From positions 21,152 through 85,151 of IMG/VR virus record IMGVR_UViG_3300038417_000475: a stretch of DNA of 64,000 nucleotides, one strand, 5' to 3'. The notes under the pieces were generated by a model, which had not been told where the DNA came from, ran no database searches, and worked only from the letters and a program-made list of their open reading frames with translations. The position numbers and the translations under genes were made by a program. The stretch is from a virus. This document shows, in pieces, positions 46,804-54,944 of the stretch (position 1 is the first letter of the stretch; each line of letters starts with the position of its first letter).

Positions 46804-48380
46804 TTATTCCTCCCGTTGGTCTTGGGAAACGGATAGAACTTCAGGTCCATCGGGGAGCAGATGTGCAGCACACTCCTGGCCCTGCTTGCTTCCACATAGG
46901 CCAGGAGGTGTTCCGGCTCCGGGTTATGGCCGAAGCCCGCCCACACCCTGATGGTCATGTCGGGCACAACAAACACCACTTCTTTCTCTCTGCCCTTGGA
47001 TCCATGGCCGGTAGTAACAATAACCTTCGGGCCCTGCTCGAAAGGCTCGGCGCCATAGTTCTTATAGACCTTGGCCAGATAGTTGATCTCACCGGGCTCA
47101 ATCTCCATCTTCAATACGTCATAGGGTTCAGCTCTGAATATATCCGGGTGGAAGCCCATCTCCATCATGGGAGCCTGCCCCCATTCGCCTTCCACGAGCT
47201 TGTTTACATGAGTCTTGGTTCCCCGCCTGATAAAGGGGTTTTTGGAGACCTTCATGAACTGAACTATGTGGCGCAACTCCGAGGTCGATACCTTTTCGCC
47301 TGCCCTCACCTTCAGCATGGCATAGTAGGCGCTGGCCTTGTTGGTACCCAGGGGGCCTCTCTCTCCTCTTTCTGCTGTGAAGGGTATCCCCCGCGTAAAC
47401 AGACTTAGGCCGATCTCCTTACAGAGATACCGGGTCCGGGCCAGGATAAAGGTCTCCTGCCGCCCGTCTACCCGGGCAAAAGAATCACTGCCCACTATCC
47501 CATCGGAATCAACCGCCTGCAGGAAGTCGGGTACCTGGAGATGGGCACGGCGCAGGATCTCAAGGGTATAGTCCTTTATCCGGAGCCCATGCCGATGGGT
47601 CAGCTTGAGATTTACCTGCTCGTCTGCCGGGAAATCATTGAAGAGCTCTGGCCGGCAGCCAGCAAAACTGTAGATTGCCTGGTTGGGGTCTCCCGCCACA
47701 TAGACCTGTTGTGCTCCTGACATCCAGAGTTTAGCCACCTCCCAGAGGAGCGGGCTACAGTCCTGTGCCTCGTCCAGGACCATAACCTTGATCGGCGGGA
47801 TAAGGTGCTTCTCCAGCACACCATACAAGAAATCGTCGAAGTCCCACAGGTGGTTCTCTGCTTTGTACCTGCTCCTTCGATCGATATAGGTCTCCAGTCC
47901 GCGCCTGGACCAGTCCGCCGGCAGCCCCTCAACATTGGTCTCCAGGAAATGATTATAAGCATCAGGGAAGGGCTGCATTGTGCTCTGCATGTAGCCGACG
48001 AAGAATTCATAGTACTCCGCCAGCGTCTTCAACATCTGTTCGTGATACCGGGACTCCATGGACTCCCGCGTATCCACGGAGAATTTGTAGCCATAAGGCT
48101 TCCCGAACTCCTGTAGCTTCCTGTCGGTGAAAACCTGGTTTCGATGAAGCCCCAGGAGACGAAAGGCTATCGAGTGCTCCGTGGAGAAGTAGGTGAAAGG
48201 CCCGGATATCTCCAGCTTCCCCCGGATCCTGCCGGCAGCTTCTCCCGCGGCCGCCTTAGTGAAAGTGGTAAACATAACGGCTTCCGGAGCCACCCCCTGA
48301 GCCACATGGTCTGCCACCCAGTTGATCAGCTGGGTCGTCTTGCCGGTACCCGGTGGGCCCCAAACCTTGATCTTTGCCAT
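46800..48380 (-). CDS. UvrD/Rep-like superfamily-1 DNA helicase
   Basis: 526 residues from ATG 48380 behind AGGGGGCGGG. Motif I GPPGTGKTT, Ia FTTFTKAAA, motif II VLDEAQDC, motif III GDPNQAIYSF, motif IV-like region, motif V TGHGSKGREKEVVF and a C-terminal motif VI (VEASRARS). All SF1A UvrD-like. Smaller than UvrD (about 700) because insertions 1B and 2B are reduced. Likely works in repair or replication with the clamp and ligase. Iterons lie directly upstream. Confidence 0.9.
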   Translation of the reverse strand: MAKIKVWGPPGTGKTTQLINWVADHVAQGVAPEAVMFTTFTKAAAGEAAGRIRGKLEISGPFTYFSTEHSIAFRLLGLHRNQVFTDRKLQEFGKPYGYKFSVDTRESMESRYHEQMLKTLAEYYEFFVGYMQSTMQPFPDAYNHFLETNVEGLPADWSRRGLETYIDRRSRYKAENHLWDFDDFLYGVLEKHLIPPIKVMVLDEAQDCSPLLWEVAKLWMSGAQQVYVAGDPNQAIYSFAGCRPELFNDFPADEQVNLKLTHRHGLRIKDYTLEILRRAHLQVPDFLQAVDSDGIVGSDSFARVDGRQETFILARTRYLCKEIGLSLFTRGIPFTAERGERGPLGTNKASAYYAMLKVRAGEKVSTSELRHIVQFMKVSKNPFIRRGTKTHVNKLVEGEWGQAPMMEMGFHPDIFRAEPYDVLKMEIEPGEINYLAKVYKNYGAEPFEQGPKVIVTTGHGSKGREKEVVFVVPDMTIRVWAGFGHNPEPEHLLAYVEASRARSVLHICSPMDLKFYPFPKTNGRNN

Positions 48381-48460
48381 CCCGCCCCCTTTTTTAAGTT
48401 GTGGCAATTTTACTATATACGCGCGAGAATATTTTTCGGTACAATATCCAAAATCTGGCG

Positions 48461-48680
48461 TACCACATTTACCACACCTGTGTTTGTTTACGCATGGTAG
48501 GTGCGAAAATATCTACCACACTTTGAGCGTGGATTTGTGGTAGCATGTGGTAGTGTGGTTGCTTACCTTTACACAAAGTACCACAGTTACTCATTGCATT
48601 TTTGGGCTGTGGTAAATGTGGTAGCAAAAATCCGCCTACGCGTATATAGGGAATTTTGGTGGATTGTGGTAGATGTGGTA
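48461..48680. repeat. TGTGGTA iteron cluster (candidate origin or operator)
   Basis: Nine perfect copies of the heptamer TGTGGTA, in both orientations, plus one variant. Tandem pairs with 9-bp period are at 48461/48470 (reverse), 48608/48617 and 48665/48674; others are at 48514 (reverse), 48536, 48546 and 48579 (reverse), with TGTGGTT at 48554. Flanking CGCGTATATAG motifs appear in opposite orientation (48412 and 48640). Located between a DnaB-N protein and a helicase gene. Confidence 0.7.
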
Positions 48681-48701
48681 AGAAATTTCCAGTCTGGTAC
48701 A

Positions 48702-49727
48702 TCAGTCCTCCAGCCATGAAATATCTTCATCTGTGGAGAATAGTGGGATTGGCAACCCCCACAACCTGAATGATTCCGTGCCTACCCTTATCGACTCGCT
48801 CCTCTCAGCCCCATGCTTCTTGAGCCCTTCCCAGAGCTCTCCCCTGGTCATAATCATCTTGTACTGGTCTGTGAGGTAGCGGTGGAGCTTGCTGGACTGG
48901 AACCAGCGATATCCCCGCTTTTCCACATAGCCCCGGACCAGGTCATCCGGAGACTCTGCCTCCTTAGCTGCGGCAAACCACTCCTTCACAGCAGTGAGTA
49001 TCTGATCTTCCTTCTTCGTATCGGGAGGTGTAGCGGTCTGCTTTGCATTTGCTATCAGGTTAGAGATGAAGAGGTCGAATCCTGGGGGCAGGTCCGGGAC
49101 AAAATGTAGGGACTCTCGTATCCTTCTCTTGAACTCCCTTTTGTTGTCCAGATGCTCGGTTTTGAATTGAATATCTGCCTCCCTCCCCATGCCGGACGCA
49201 TGGATAGTGTAGAGGGGTGGCTCGGTGAGACTGATGATAGGATTAGTGAAGGTCACCACCCGGGACGGGATCTCATGGCGGGCTTGGACACTGGAGACAA
49301 GCAGGCTGATCCTATCGAGCAGGGGAGCCAAGGTAGAGCCAGGGTCATAGATTTTGGGGAAGATGTCCGTCAGGGCGCTGATTACCTGCCGGCGCAGCGA
49401 GAGGTCAAGGATTGTCTCGGCATGTGTCCTGGCATGGACAGAACTCAAGGTATTGGCCATAATGTGGGAAAGGTAAGAGATCTGCACCCCGTCCGATACC
49501 TCTTTGGCCAGGGTGATCTGAGTTATCTCCTCTCCCCTGTACCTCAAGCGTAAACTCGCTTCGAAGAGTGAGCGGCACCTATCATCATGGAAGTCCTCCA
49601 TGCGAAGGATTTTGGAGACCTCATCAACGGTGTCAGGATCCATCATGAAAGCCCCGATGACCGACATCTCAGCCAGCTCGTCGTAGGGAACAGGATGGGG
49701 CCCGCTGCCATTGGACTTCCGAGCCAT
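48702..49727 (-). CDS. DnaB-N-terminal-like replication protein, no ATPase
   Basis: 341 residues. The N-terminal about 120 residues are DnaB-N-like (AEMSVIGAFMMDPDTVDEV then FHDDRCRSLFEASLRL and a TLAKEVSD-type helix), the helicase region that binds primase. No Walker A or RecA-like domain follows; instead there is a different C-terminal domain (WFQSSKLHRYLTDQYKMIM, WH-like). It resembles accessory/loader or primase-binding proteins and could recognise the iterons just downstream of it. Confidence 0.7.
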   Translation of the reverse strand: MARKSNGSGPHPVPYDELAEMSVIGAFMMDPDTVDEVSKILRMEDFHDDRCRSLFEASLRLRYRGEEITQITLAKEVSDGVQISYLSHIMANTLSSVHARTHAETILDLSLRRQVISALTDIFPKIYDPGSTLAPLLDRISLLVSSVQARHEIPSRVVTFTNPIISLTEPPLYTIHASGMGREADIQFKTEHLDNKREFKRRIRESLHFVPDLPPGFDLFISNLIANAKQTATPPDTKKEDQILTAVKEWFAAAKEAESPDDLVRGYVEKRGYRWFQSSKLHRYLTDQYKMIMTRGELWEGLKKHGAERSESIRVGTESFRLWGLPIPLFSTDEDISWLED

Positions 49728-49731
49728 TACA

Positions 49732-51225
49732 TTACTCTTCTAGGAATTTCAACGCCTCGGCCTCAACCGAGCTTTTGGCAATGTGGTCTCGCATTTTGGC
49801 GATATCGCCCTTGTTCCATTGACCTGCCTTGCCGGTTACCTCCTGGAAGAGTTTCTTGATATCTGAGTCGTTTTTACCTATATTTCGCAACGCTACCACA
49901 ATCTCTCGCTTTTCCTCAGGACTAGCTGGGGTGGTGTTTATCTGGCCAGCAGTGCCGGGTTGAAGCGCCCCATCTACCTGGGACGCCGGCGCAGTCTCTG
50001 GGGGCTTCTTCTTTTCCTCAGCCCGCCTCTTCCCCTCATCTTCAATGGCATGCTTGAGGAGTATGGTCTGGGAGAGGTCCATCTGTTTGTAGTCAGTGTG
50101 ACCGAAGAGCTGCATCATCTTGGGGAGAACGAAGGCCTCCCAACTCCCCTCGCCGAGCAGATCCTTGGCCAGCATAAAGAGGTCGATCTCCTTCAGGGGT
50201 TCACCTACTGCCCCAGCCTGTTGCCTCTTGGCAGCCTCCTCGAGTGCTGTGGCAGCCGGCCCAGGGGGATGTTGGTCTGTCGACGCAGCTCCGCCCGGTA
50301 GCCGTTTCTTCTCATCCCTTCTTGTCCTCTTGGGAGCGGTTGTTGGTGTTTTCTTCCCTTCGCTGCTTGTTGCCCCTGTTTTCGTATCCTGGAACTCTTC
50401 AACAGGCGGCTCGTCTTCATCACCGAAGCTGCCCCGAAGATCGCCGGGTACCTCTTCCTTAACAGCTTCTTCCGCTGTCTGAGCTACAGGTTGCTCAAGC
50501 AGGAATTGCCTGCTGGGGTTAGCGATTATGCGCAGCAAATCACCCAGCTTGAGTTCATTCTTCAGATGCATGATCCAGACGGTCTTTCTCTTCTGCCCGG
50601 GCGGGTTCACTTCCTGGGGCCCTATTGCTAATGTAAAAGGAATCATGGCGATCTGGCGAACGCCGGTTACCCGCTCGGCCATAATCCTCACCATAGCGAT
50701 TTGAGACTGGATGTTTATGCGTGAATGGTAGGATGTCGTCGCGACTTCATAAACGCCCAGGCCGGGCACCTCGGGCAGCATAAATTGGAGCCGCATGATA
50801 GGCCGGCACCTCTTTTTCAAGAACTGTTCGCATCTCTCCGGATTGCAGGTAAGCCCGTCTTTCCATACCCAATGGCCTTCAACGGTATTCCGGTCTGCCA
50901 TAGCGCCTGTGTCCACATCTACCTTCTGCTTGGCAATTATCCCGTCTCCGAAGCAGGTCAGCCCATAGGTCAGCCCGTAGCACCTGTAATACTGGCTCAG
51001 CCACTCAAGATCATTGTTGCTGGGGAACATAATGGGGTAGATCGCGGTGGGCTTTTCCCCATAGACCTTCCGGACTGCTTCTGGGCAGACGAGGTAATCG
51101 ACGGCTTTGGGAATGGTCGCGGTGGGATCATCTGGGAGACGGGGATTCTGGACTCTGATACCGAGGCGGATTCTATCGATGCGCTCAAGACGGACAAGGT
51201 TAGAGAAACCATCAATAGGTGACAT
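49732..51225 (-). CDS. RDF-like / phage hydrolase-metal-binding family protein
   Basis: 497 residues. The N-terminal 250 residues follow a conserved phage pattern: a DGFSNLVRLERIDRIRLGI start, PKAVDYLVCPE, WLSQYYRCYGL, then a Cys-rich segment (CNPERCEQFLKKRC) and LPGLGVYEV...INIQSQI. Members are annotated as recombination directionality factor-like. A long disordered Pro/Glu/Gln-rich linker and a C-terminal domain follow. An integrase is encoded in the window, so an RDF role is plausible; a DNA-annealing role is an alternative. Confidence 0.5.
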   Translation of the reverse strand: MSPIDGFSNLVRLERIDRIRLGIRVQNPRLPDDPTATIPKAVDYLVCPEAVRKVYGEKPTAIYPIMFPSNNDLEWLSQYYRCYGLTYGLTCFGDGIIAKQKVDVDTGAMADRNTVEGHWVWKDGLTCNPERCEQFLKKRCRPIMRLQFMLPEVPGLGVYEVATTSYHSRINIQSQIAMVRIMAERVTGVRQIAMIPFTLAIGPQEVNPPGQKRKTVWIMHLKNELKLGDLLRIIANPSRQFLLEQPVAQTAEEAVKEEVPGDLRGSFGDEDEPPVEEFQDTKTGATSSEGKKTPTTAPKRTRRDEKKRLPGGAASTDQHPPGPAATALEEAAKRQQAGAVGEPLKEIDLFMLAKDLLGEGSWEAFVLPKMMQLFGHTDYKQMDLSQTILLKHAIEDEGKRRAEEKKKPPETAPASQVDGALQPGTAGQINTTPASPEEKREIVVALRNIGKNDSDIKKLFQEVTGKAGQWNKGDIAKMRDHIAKSSVEAEALKFLEE

Positions 51226-51255
51226 AGGACCTTCCCCCCTTATTGAAGATTTGGA

Positions 51256-51504
51256 TTATGAAGTTGGAGCTTCAACAGGCTCCGCTTGCGCCGGCTCCCA
51301 GCCCTCACCCTCCGACAGTTTAAGGGCGGCGATGGTGAGCTCGAGGCTTTCGATGGCCTTCTCTTTGGTTGTGCCCGGTTTAATCATAATGGCGGCAAGC
51401 GGACCAACGACGAGATTTAGTTCACCATGGAAACCCTGGGCGATGAGCTGTCTGGGGAAATAGCCGGTTCCTGCGATTTTGTTGACGGTGATTTTGAACA
51501 GCAC
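51256..51504 (-). CDS. 82-aa protein, leaderless
   Basis: GTG 51504, one or two bases after the predicted transcription start of the promoter at 51513-51543. Strand-helix-strand head (KITVNKIAGTGYFPRQLIA) and Glu-rich tail. First gene of the right minus-strand unit. No family recognised. Confidence 0.55.
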   Translation of the reverse strand: MLFKITVNKIAGTGYFPRQLIAQGFHGELNLVVGPLAAIMIKPGTTKEKAIESLELTIAALKLSEGEGWEPAQAEPVEAPTS

Positions 51505-51512
51505 AAGTCGCT

Positions 51513-51543
51513 ATTATACCACCCCATCATTTGGTGCTGTCAA
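51513..51543 (-). promoter_or_regulatory. Promoter of the right minus-strand unit
   Basis: TTGACA (51538-51543), 19-bp spacer, TATAAT (51513-51518). Predicted start about 51506, next to the GTG at 51504. Confidence 0.75.
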
Positions 51544-51565
51544 TAGATATCGTATCAAAAGGCTA

Positions 51566-51595
51566 TTGACAAACTATGATAATTATGCCTACAAT
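51566..51595 (+). promoter_or_regulatory. Promoter of the pentamer-leader transcript
   Basis: TTGACA (51566-51571), 18-bp spacer, TACAAT (51590-51595). Predicted start about 51602, so the mRNA leader to the ATG at 51710 contains the first pentamer block. CAATAG/CTATTG inverted copies flank the -35. Confidence 0.7.
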
Positions 51596-51605
51596 AGCAA
51601 AGTTT

Positions 51606-51690
51606 TGGGTCGGGTGGGGTATGGCTAGGTGCGGTGTGGGCGGCTGGGCATGGTTTGGTTTGGCATGGTGAGGTAAGGTAAGGAATTTCA
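51606..51690 (+). repeat. Pentamer block in a 5' leader
   Basis: About fifteen consecutive degenerate pentamers of the form NGGYN, ending AGGTAAGGTAAGGAATTTC, in the leader of the gene at 51710. The 5-nt phase holds with two slips. Same design as the array at 52291-52870. Confidence 0.8.
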
Positions 51691-51709
51691 CAATAAAGGG
51701 GGGTTAAAC

Positions 51710-52285
51710 ATGGAATTGAAGTTGACACTCAAGGGTCTGGCGCCGGGGCTTTTAATGAATAGTCCAACGGCAATGGTTCCGACGCCCACTTCTGCAAAAG
51801 GGAAACCCAAGCTGTCAGGTCCGGAGGATCAAGCTAAGGAAAGACTGTACATCATGCCTGACAAAAAAACGCTCTATGTTCCTGCAGCGGCGGTCAGGGC
51901 AAGTATTCTGGCAGCGGGCAGGGGCTATACTGTGAAGGGGCCGTCAGGCCGGCGCGGATCTGCGGGGGTTACACTGGCCGCCTCGATTCTCCTTGGAGAG
52001 CCGAATTTCCCTCTCCTGAACGAGAAAGGCAAGCCTCTGACGATAAAGGATTACACGGTGGATGCCCGAAGAGTGGTGGTTCAACGGTCCGGAATTATTA
52101 GAGGAAGGCCGTTGATATTTCCCTGGATGCTAGAGTGCGTGTTTCCTTATTTCGCCAATCTTGAGCAGGAGACCATAGAGGCTATGGTCAAGGATGCTGG
52201 CTCTATCGCCGGGCTTTTGGATTTCCGCCCGCAAAAATCCGGTTGGTTCGGACGTTTTGAACTTGTCGAGATGAAGATTGAATGA
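51710..52285 (+). CDS. Conserved hypothetical protein, 191 aa
   Basis: A beta-rich protein (LKLTLKGLAPGLLMNSPTAM, ERLYIMPDKKTLYVPAAAVR, RRVVVQRSGIIRGRPLIF) of a type seen in other phage- and plasmid-like elements; the run of Y-V-P-A-x-A-x-R-x-S and R-R-V-V-V-Q is characteristic. Weak resemblance to RAMP-type RNA-binding folds. Flanked on both sides by the NGGYN pentamer repeats, so it could bind them. Confidence 0.6.
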   Translation: MELKLTLKGLAPGLLMNSPTAMVPTPTSAKGKPKLSGPEDQAKERLYIMPDKKTLYVPAAAVRASILAAGRGYTVKGPSGRRGSAGVTLAASILLGEPNFPLLNEKGKPLTIKDYTVDARRVVVQRSGIIRGRPLIFPWMLECVFPYFANLEQETIEAMVKDAGSIAGLLDFRPQKSGWFGRFELVEMKIE

Positions 52286-52290
52286 TATCC

Positions 52291-52870
52291 AGGCGAGGTT
52301 GGGTGCGGTAAGGTGAGGCGCGGTAAGGCAAGGTGAGGATTTCATTGATCTTCGGTGGGGTGAGGTCTGGTGAGGCTAGGTTAGGTGCGGCGAGCTGTGG
52401 CGTGGTAAGGTTTGGTGAGGAATTTCATTGACCCAGAGTTGCGGTGAGGCCTGGTAGGGTGTGGCCCGGTAGAGCTCGGTACGGTGTGGTGGGGTAAGGT
52501 GAGGAATTCATTCTGGTATAGGTGAAGGCTAGGTACGGTCGCGTTGGGTGTGGGGTTAGGTAAGGAATCTTGAGACTTCGGTGTGGTTCGGTGAGGCCAG
52601 GCATGGCGAAGTTTGGTTGGGTCAGGTAAGGTGAGGATTTCATTGACCTGTGGTCGGGTCTGGCCTGGTCAGGTGATGTCGGGCCTGGTGGGGTCAGGCA
52701 AGGTCTGGTGAGGATTTGCTGAATGATAGGCTCGGTCGGGTTTGGCAGGGCTAGATGAGGTGAGGTCGGGTCAGGTCCGGTACGGTGAGGTTTGGTAAGG
52801 GATTTCATCATGATTTCATTCTGGTGGCACGGTGGGGCCGGGCGAGGTTGGGTGCGGTAAGGTAAGGTCT
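52291..52870 (+). repeat. Array of NGGYN pentamers in about eight blocks
   Basis: A 580-bp noncoding array between the 51710 and 52888 genes. Degenerate pentamers with GG in fixed phase run for 8-14 units, then a linker of the type AGGAATTTCATTGA. Linkers begin at about 52336, 52418, 52502, 52563, 52634, 52711 and 52798, giving spacings of 61-87 bp. The first and last block share a 23-bp direct repeat (52292-52314 and 52841-52863). The + strand is strongly G-rich and T-rich. Confidence 0.85.
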
Positions 52871-52887
52871 AATTTAAGGGGGTGTTT

Positions 52888-53577
52888 ATGCAGCAGATGG
52901 TATCGGTGGCCAGGCTAGTCGAAGATTTCGACATTTATCCGCGAACGCAGGTCGATGATTACAATGTGGCTGCCATCGCGGAGGCGCTCAGGGCGGGGAA
53001 CCAGGTGCCCCCTCTGAAAGTCGGGCAGGTCGCCGGGCACAAGACAAGAACGTTTCTCATTGTGGATGGTGTCCACCGGAGCCGGGCATACCGCAGAGTT
53101 TTCGGAGATAATGTCAAGGTTCCAGTGGTCACCCAGGTCTATAAGGACAAGAATCAGATGATACTCGAAGCGGCTGAGGCCAACTCTCACCATGGCAGGA
53201 TCCTCACCATGCAGGACAAGACCAAGTGTGTCATCATGCTGGAGAAAGCCAAATACCCGATCGCCCAGATTTCGAAGGCCCTGGGCTTAACGGCAGAGAA
53301 AATCGCTTTATTAAAGGCGGAGAGAACAGCCACCCGGGGCGGGCAATCCGTGGCGTTGAAACTGTCCACAAGCCACTTGGCCGGCATGGACCTGACGAAG
53401 GAACAGATGAGATATCAGGAGGCAGCCGGAGGCCTCCACCAGAGCTTCTATGTCAACCAGGTCATTTCAATGTTGGAGGCGGATGCGGTCGATTGGGATA
53501 ATGAAAAGCTGGTGGCTCTTCTGGGCAAGCTCGCACAGCTGCTCAGCGAGAAAGAGAAGCTGTTATCACCAGCATGA
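52888..53577 (+). CDS. ParB-like nuclease-domain protein
   Basis: 229 residues from ATG 52888 (RBS AAGGGGG). ParB-N pattern: VEDFDIYPRTQVDDYNVAAI, then VDGVHRSRAYR (G-x-H-R motif) and a helix-turn-helix near residues 120-145 (QISKALGLTAEKIALLKAE). Could bind a centromere-like array or regulate; the pentamer array lies immediately upstream. No ParA next to it; the Mrp-like ATPase at 40-41 kb is the nearest candidate. Confidence 0.75.
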   Translation: MQQMVSVARLVEDFDIYPRTQVDDYNVAAIAEALRAGNQVPPLKVGQVAGHKTRTFLIVDGVHRSRAYRRVFGDNVKVPVVTQVYKDKNQMILEAAEANSHHGRILTMQDKTKCVIMLEKAKYPIAQISKALGLTAEKIALLKAERTATRGGQSVALKLSTSHLAGMDLTKEQMRYQEAAGGLHQSFYVNQVISMLEADAVDWDNEKLVALLGKLAQLLSEKEKLLSPA

Positions 53578-53587
53578 GGAGAAGAAT

Positions 53588-53788
53588 ATGACGAACTGGA
53601 TTCTCGGGCTGCTGGGTCTGCATACTTGTAGGCAGTGTGCCCGATATCACCTGCTCAATACTGTCTCCTGGCCGGCCCAGCAAGGTATTGTCTACGGCAC
53701 ACGGCCAGTGGATGTCACAGCCCTTACCTGCGACGGGAAGATCGTCGACCCCTCGACAGTGAAACGCTGCCGGAGCTTCAAGAAATGA
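53588..53788 (+). CDS. Cys-rich protein, 66 aa
   Basis: From ATG 53588 (RBS GAGGAG). Short N-terminal hydrophobic start, CRQC near 14-17 and later CDG and a final Cys, consistent with metal binding. Stop overlaps the next ATG. Confidence 0.55.
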   Translation: MTNWILGLLGLHTCRQCARYHLLNTVSWPAQQGIVYGTRPVDVTALTCDGKIVDPSTVKRCRSFKK

Positions 53789-53895
53789 CGGGGAACGACA
53801 AGATGAAACGCTTTCTGCTGGCCGCCATCGTGGTAGTAACGACATTGGCAGCCACCTTCGGGATTCTGGTTCTCTTCTGGCGGCTTGTGCCATGA
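53785..53895 (+). CDS. 36-aa single-pass membrane protein
   Basis: MTGNDKMKRFLLA then a single TM helix (IVVVTTLAATFGILVLFW). ATG 53785 overlaps the preceding stop. Followed by a second small TM protein, so the pair may form a membrane complex such as a holin or exclusion factor. Confidence 0.5.
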   Translation: MTGNDKMKRFLLAAIVVVTTLAATFGILVLFWRLVP

Positions 53896-54035
53896 TGAAG
53901 AAGCAGTTGAAGCTCTCCGACAACGCCAAGCACTGGGCCAAGGCCACCCTGCTGGCTCTTCTCGCCATGGCCCTCATCTTCGTTATCTTTAGCATCATCT
54001 ACTTCTTTGCTCCAGGCCAATCTTCCCCCGGATGA
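53892..54035 (+). CDS. 47-aa single-pass membrane protein
   Basis: Basic N-terminus (MMKKQLKLSDNAKHWAK) then a TM helix (ATLLALLAMALIFVIFSII). ATG 53892 overlaps the previous stop. Located immediately before the integrase gene. Confidence 0.5.
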   Translation: MMKKQLKLSDNAKHWAKATLLALLAMALIFVIFSIIYFFAPGQSSPG

Positions 54036-54050
54036 AAGGATAACATTATC

Positions 54051-54944
54051 ATGAATGACTATCTCCAGAAGCTCTACGACCACTATGAGAGCCGGCTGGC
54101 CTCCAAGGGCTACAATCGAACCCAATACCTGAAATGGGTGCAAGCCTTCCTGGAGTACTGCGAGGGCAGTGACTTCAAAACCGAAGCTAATTTCCAGGAT
54201 GAGGATGCGGTCCGCGCGAAGATTCAGGCCTATTTCATCAAGCTCAAGAGGGGCTACGGTGATGGCTCCCTGGGAACGATCTGGTCCATCCTGCGGGCCT
54301 TCTTCAACCGCAATCACCTCGAATGGCCTTTCGGCAAAGGGGAAGCCCCCTCACAGGCTGAAGACAAGAAACAGCACCCTGCCCTCGACCCTGGCCTGGT
54401 GAATGAGATCATCCTGGCAGTCAGACAAAAGGGCAGCCCGGAAGAGCAGGCTTTTCTGGCCTTGAGCTCTACCTATGGACTCCGCCGCGGAGAGCTTCTG
54501 GCCCTCACTCCTGAGGAATTCAAAATCAAGGACCGTACTATATATGTAGCGACCCTGAAACATGGGCGCGCCCGCAGCCATCTCATTCCTGAAGAGATAG
54601 TGCCCTATCTGGAGGGATATGACTTCAGCCGGAAGATCTCCCGGAGCAGCCTGGCTATCCTGTGGTACAAGATCGAAGACAAGGCGGGGCTGGTCCATTA
54701 TCCGAGGGTGGGCTTCCACAGCATCCGGCGCACGCTGAATACTTGTCTGGAGCAGCATTTCGGTGAGGTTCAAATAAAGACCTTCCTGCGGCATAAGGGC
54801 GGCAGTGACATGACCATGGCGTACACAGCCACCAAGTTCATTACCCGGGAAGGCTCTACCAACAAGCTGGCTGCCGTCTTGAGCGACCTGGACAAGCGGG
54901 TATTTGAAGTCCATCCGTTCCTGCCGGCATGGAGGGAGACATGA
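54051..54944 (+). CDS. int: Tyrosine recombinase (integrase)
   Basis: 297 residues. Core-binding N-terminal helical domain (about 1-95), catalytic domain with Arg in STYGLRRGEL, Lys in LKHGRAR, H-x-x-R in FHSIRRTL, His in FLRHKGG and Tyr in MAYTATKF. It would catalyse site-specific integration or resolution of circular DNA. No attachment site could be identified. Confidence 0.9.
   Translation: MNDYLQKLYDHYESRLASKGYNRTQYLKWVQAFLEYCEGSDFKTEANFQDEDAVRAKIQAYFIKLKRGYGDGSLGTIWSILRAFFNRNHLEWPFGKGEAPSQAEDKKQHPALDPGLVNEIILAVRQKGSPEEQAFLALSSTYGLRRGELLALTPEEFKIKDRTIYVATLKHGRARSHLIPEEIVPYLEGYDFSRKISRSSLAILWYKIEDKAGLVHYPRVGFHSIRRTLNTCLEQHFGEVQIKTFLRHKGGSDMTMAYTATKFITREGSTNKLAAVLSDLDKRVFEVHPFLPAWRET

Noticed and set aside
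52130-52345. Minus-strand ORF at the start of the array
   Set aside because: Antisense to the 51710 gene and built partly of the repeat, with no RBS.
52425-52811. Minus-strand ORF of 128 aa in the pentamer array
   Set aside because: Its Pro/Thr/Leu/Arg-rich repetitive translation is a by-product of the CCR pentamers on that strand; it has no RBS and the composition is fully explained by the repeat.
51606-52870. Pentamer array as a CRISPR or a simple microsatellite
   Set aside because: No conserved 25-40-bp repeat with unique spacers, and the unit is degenerate at three of five positions, unlike a slippage-born microsatellite.
54051-54944. attP site near the integrase
   Set aside because: I found no convincing core with flanking arm repeats; host sequence would be needed.
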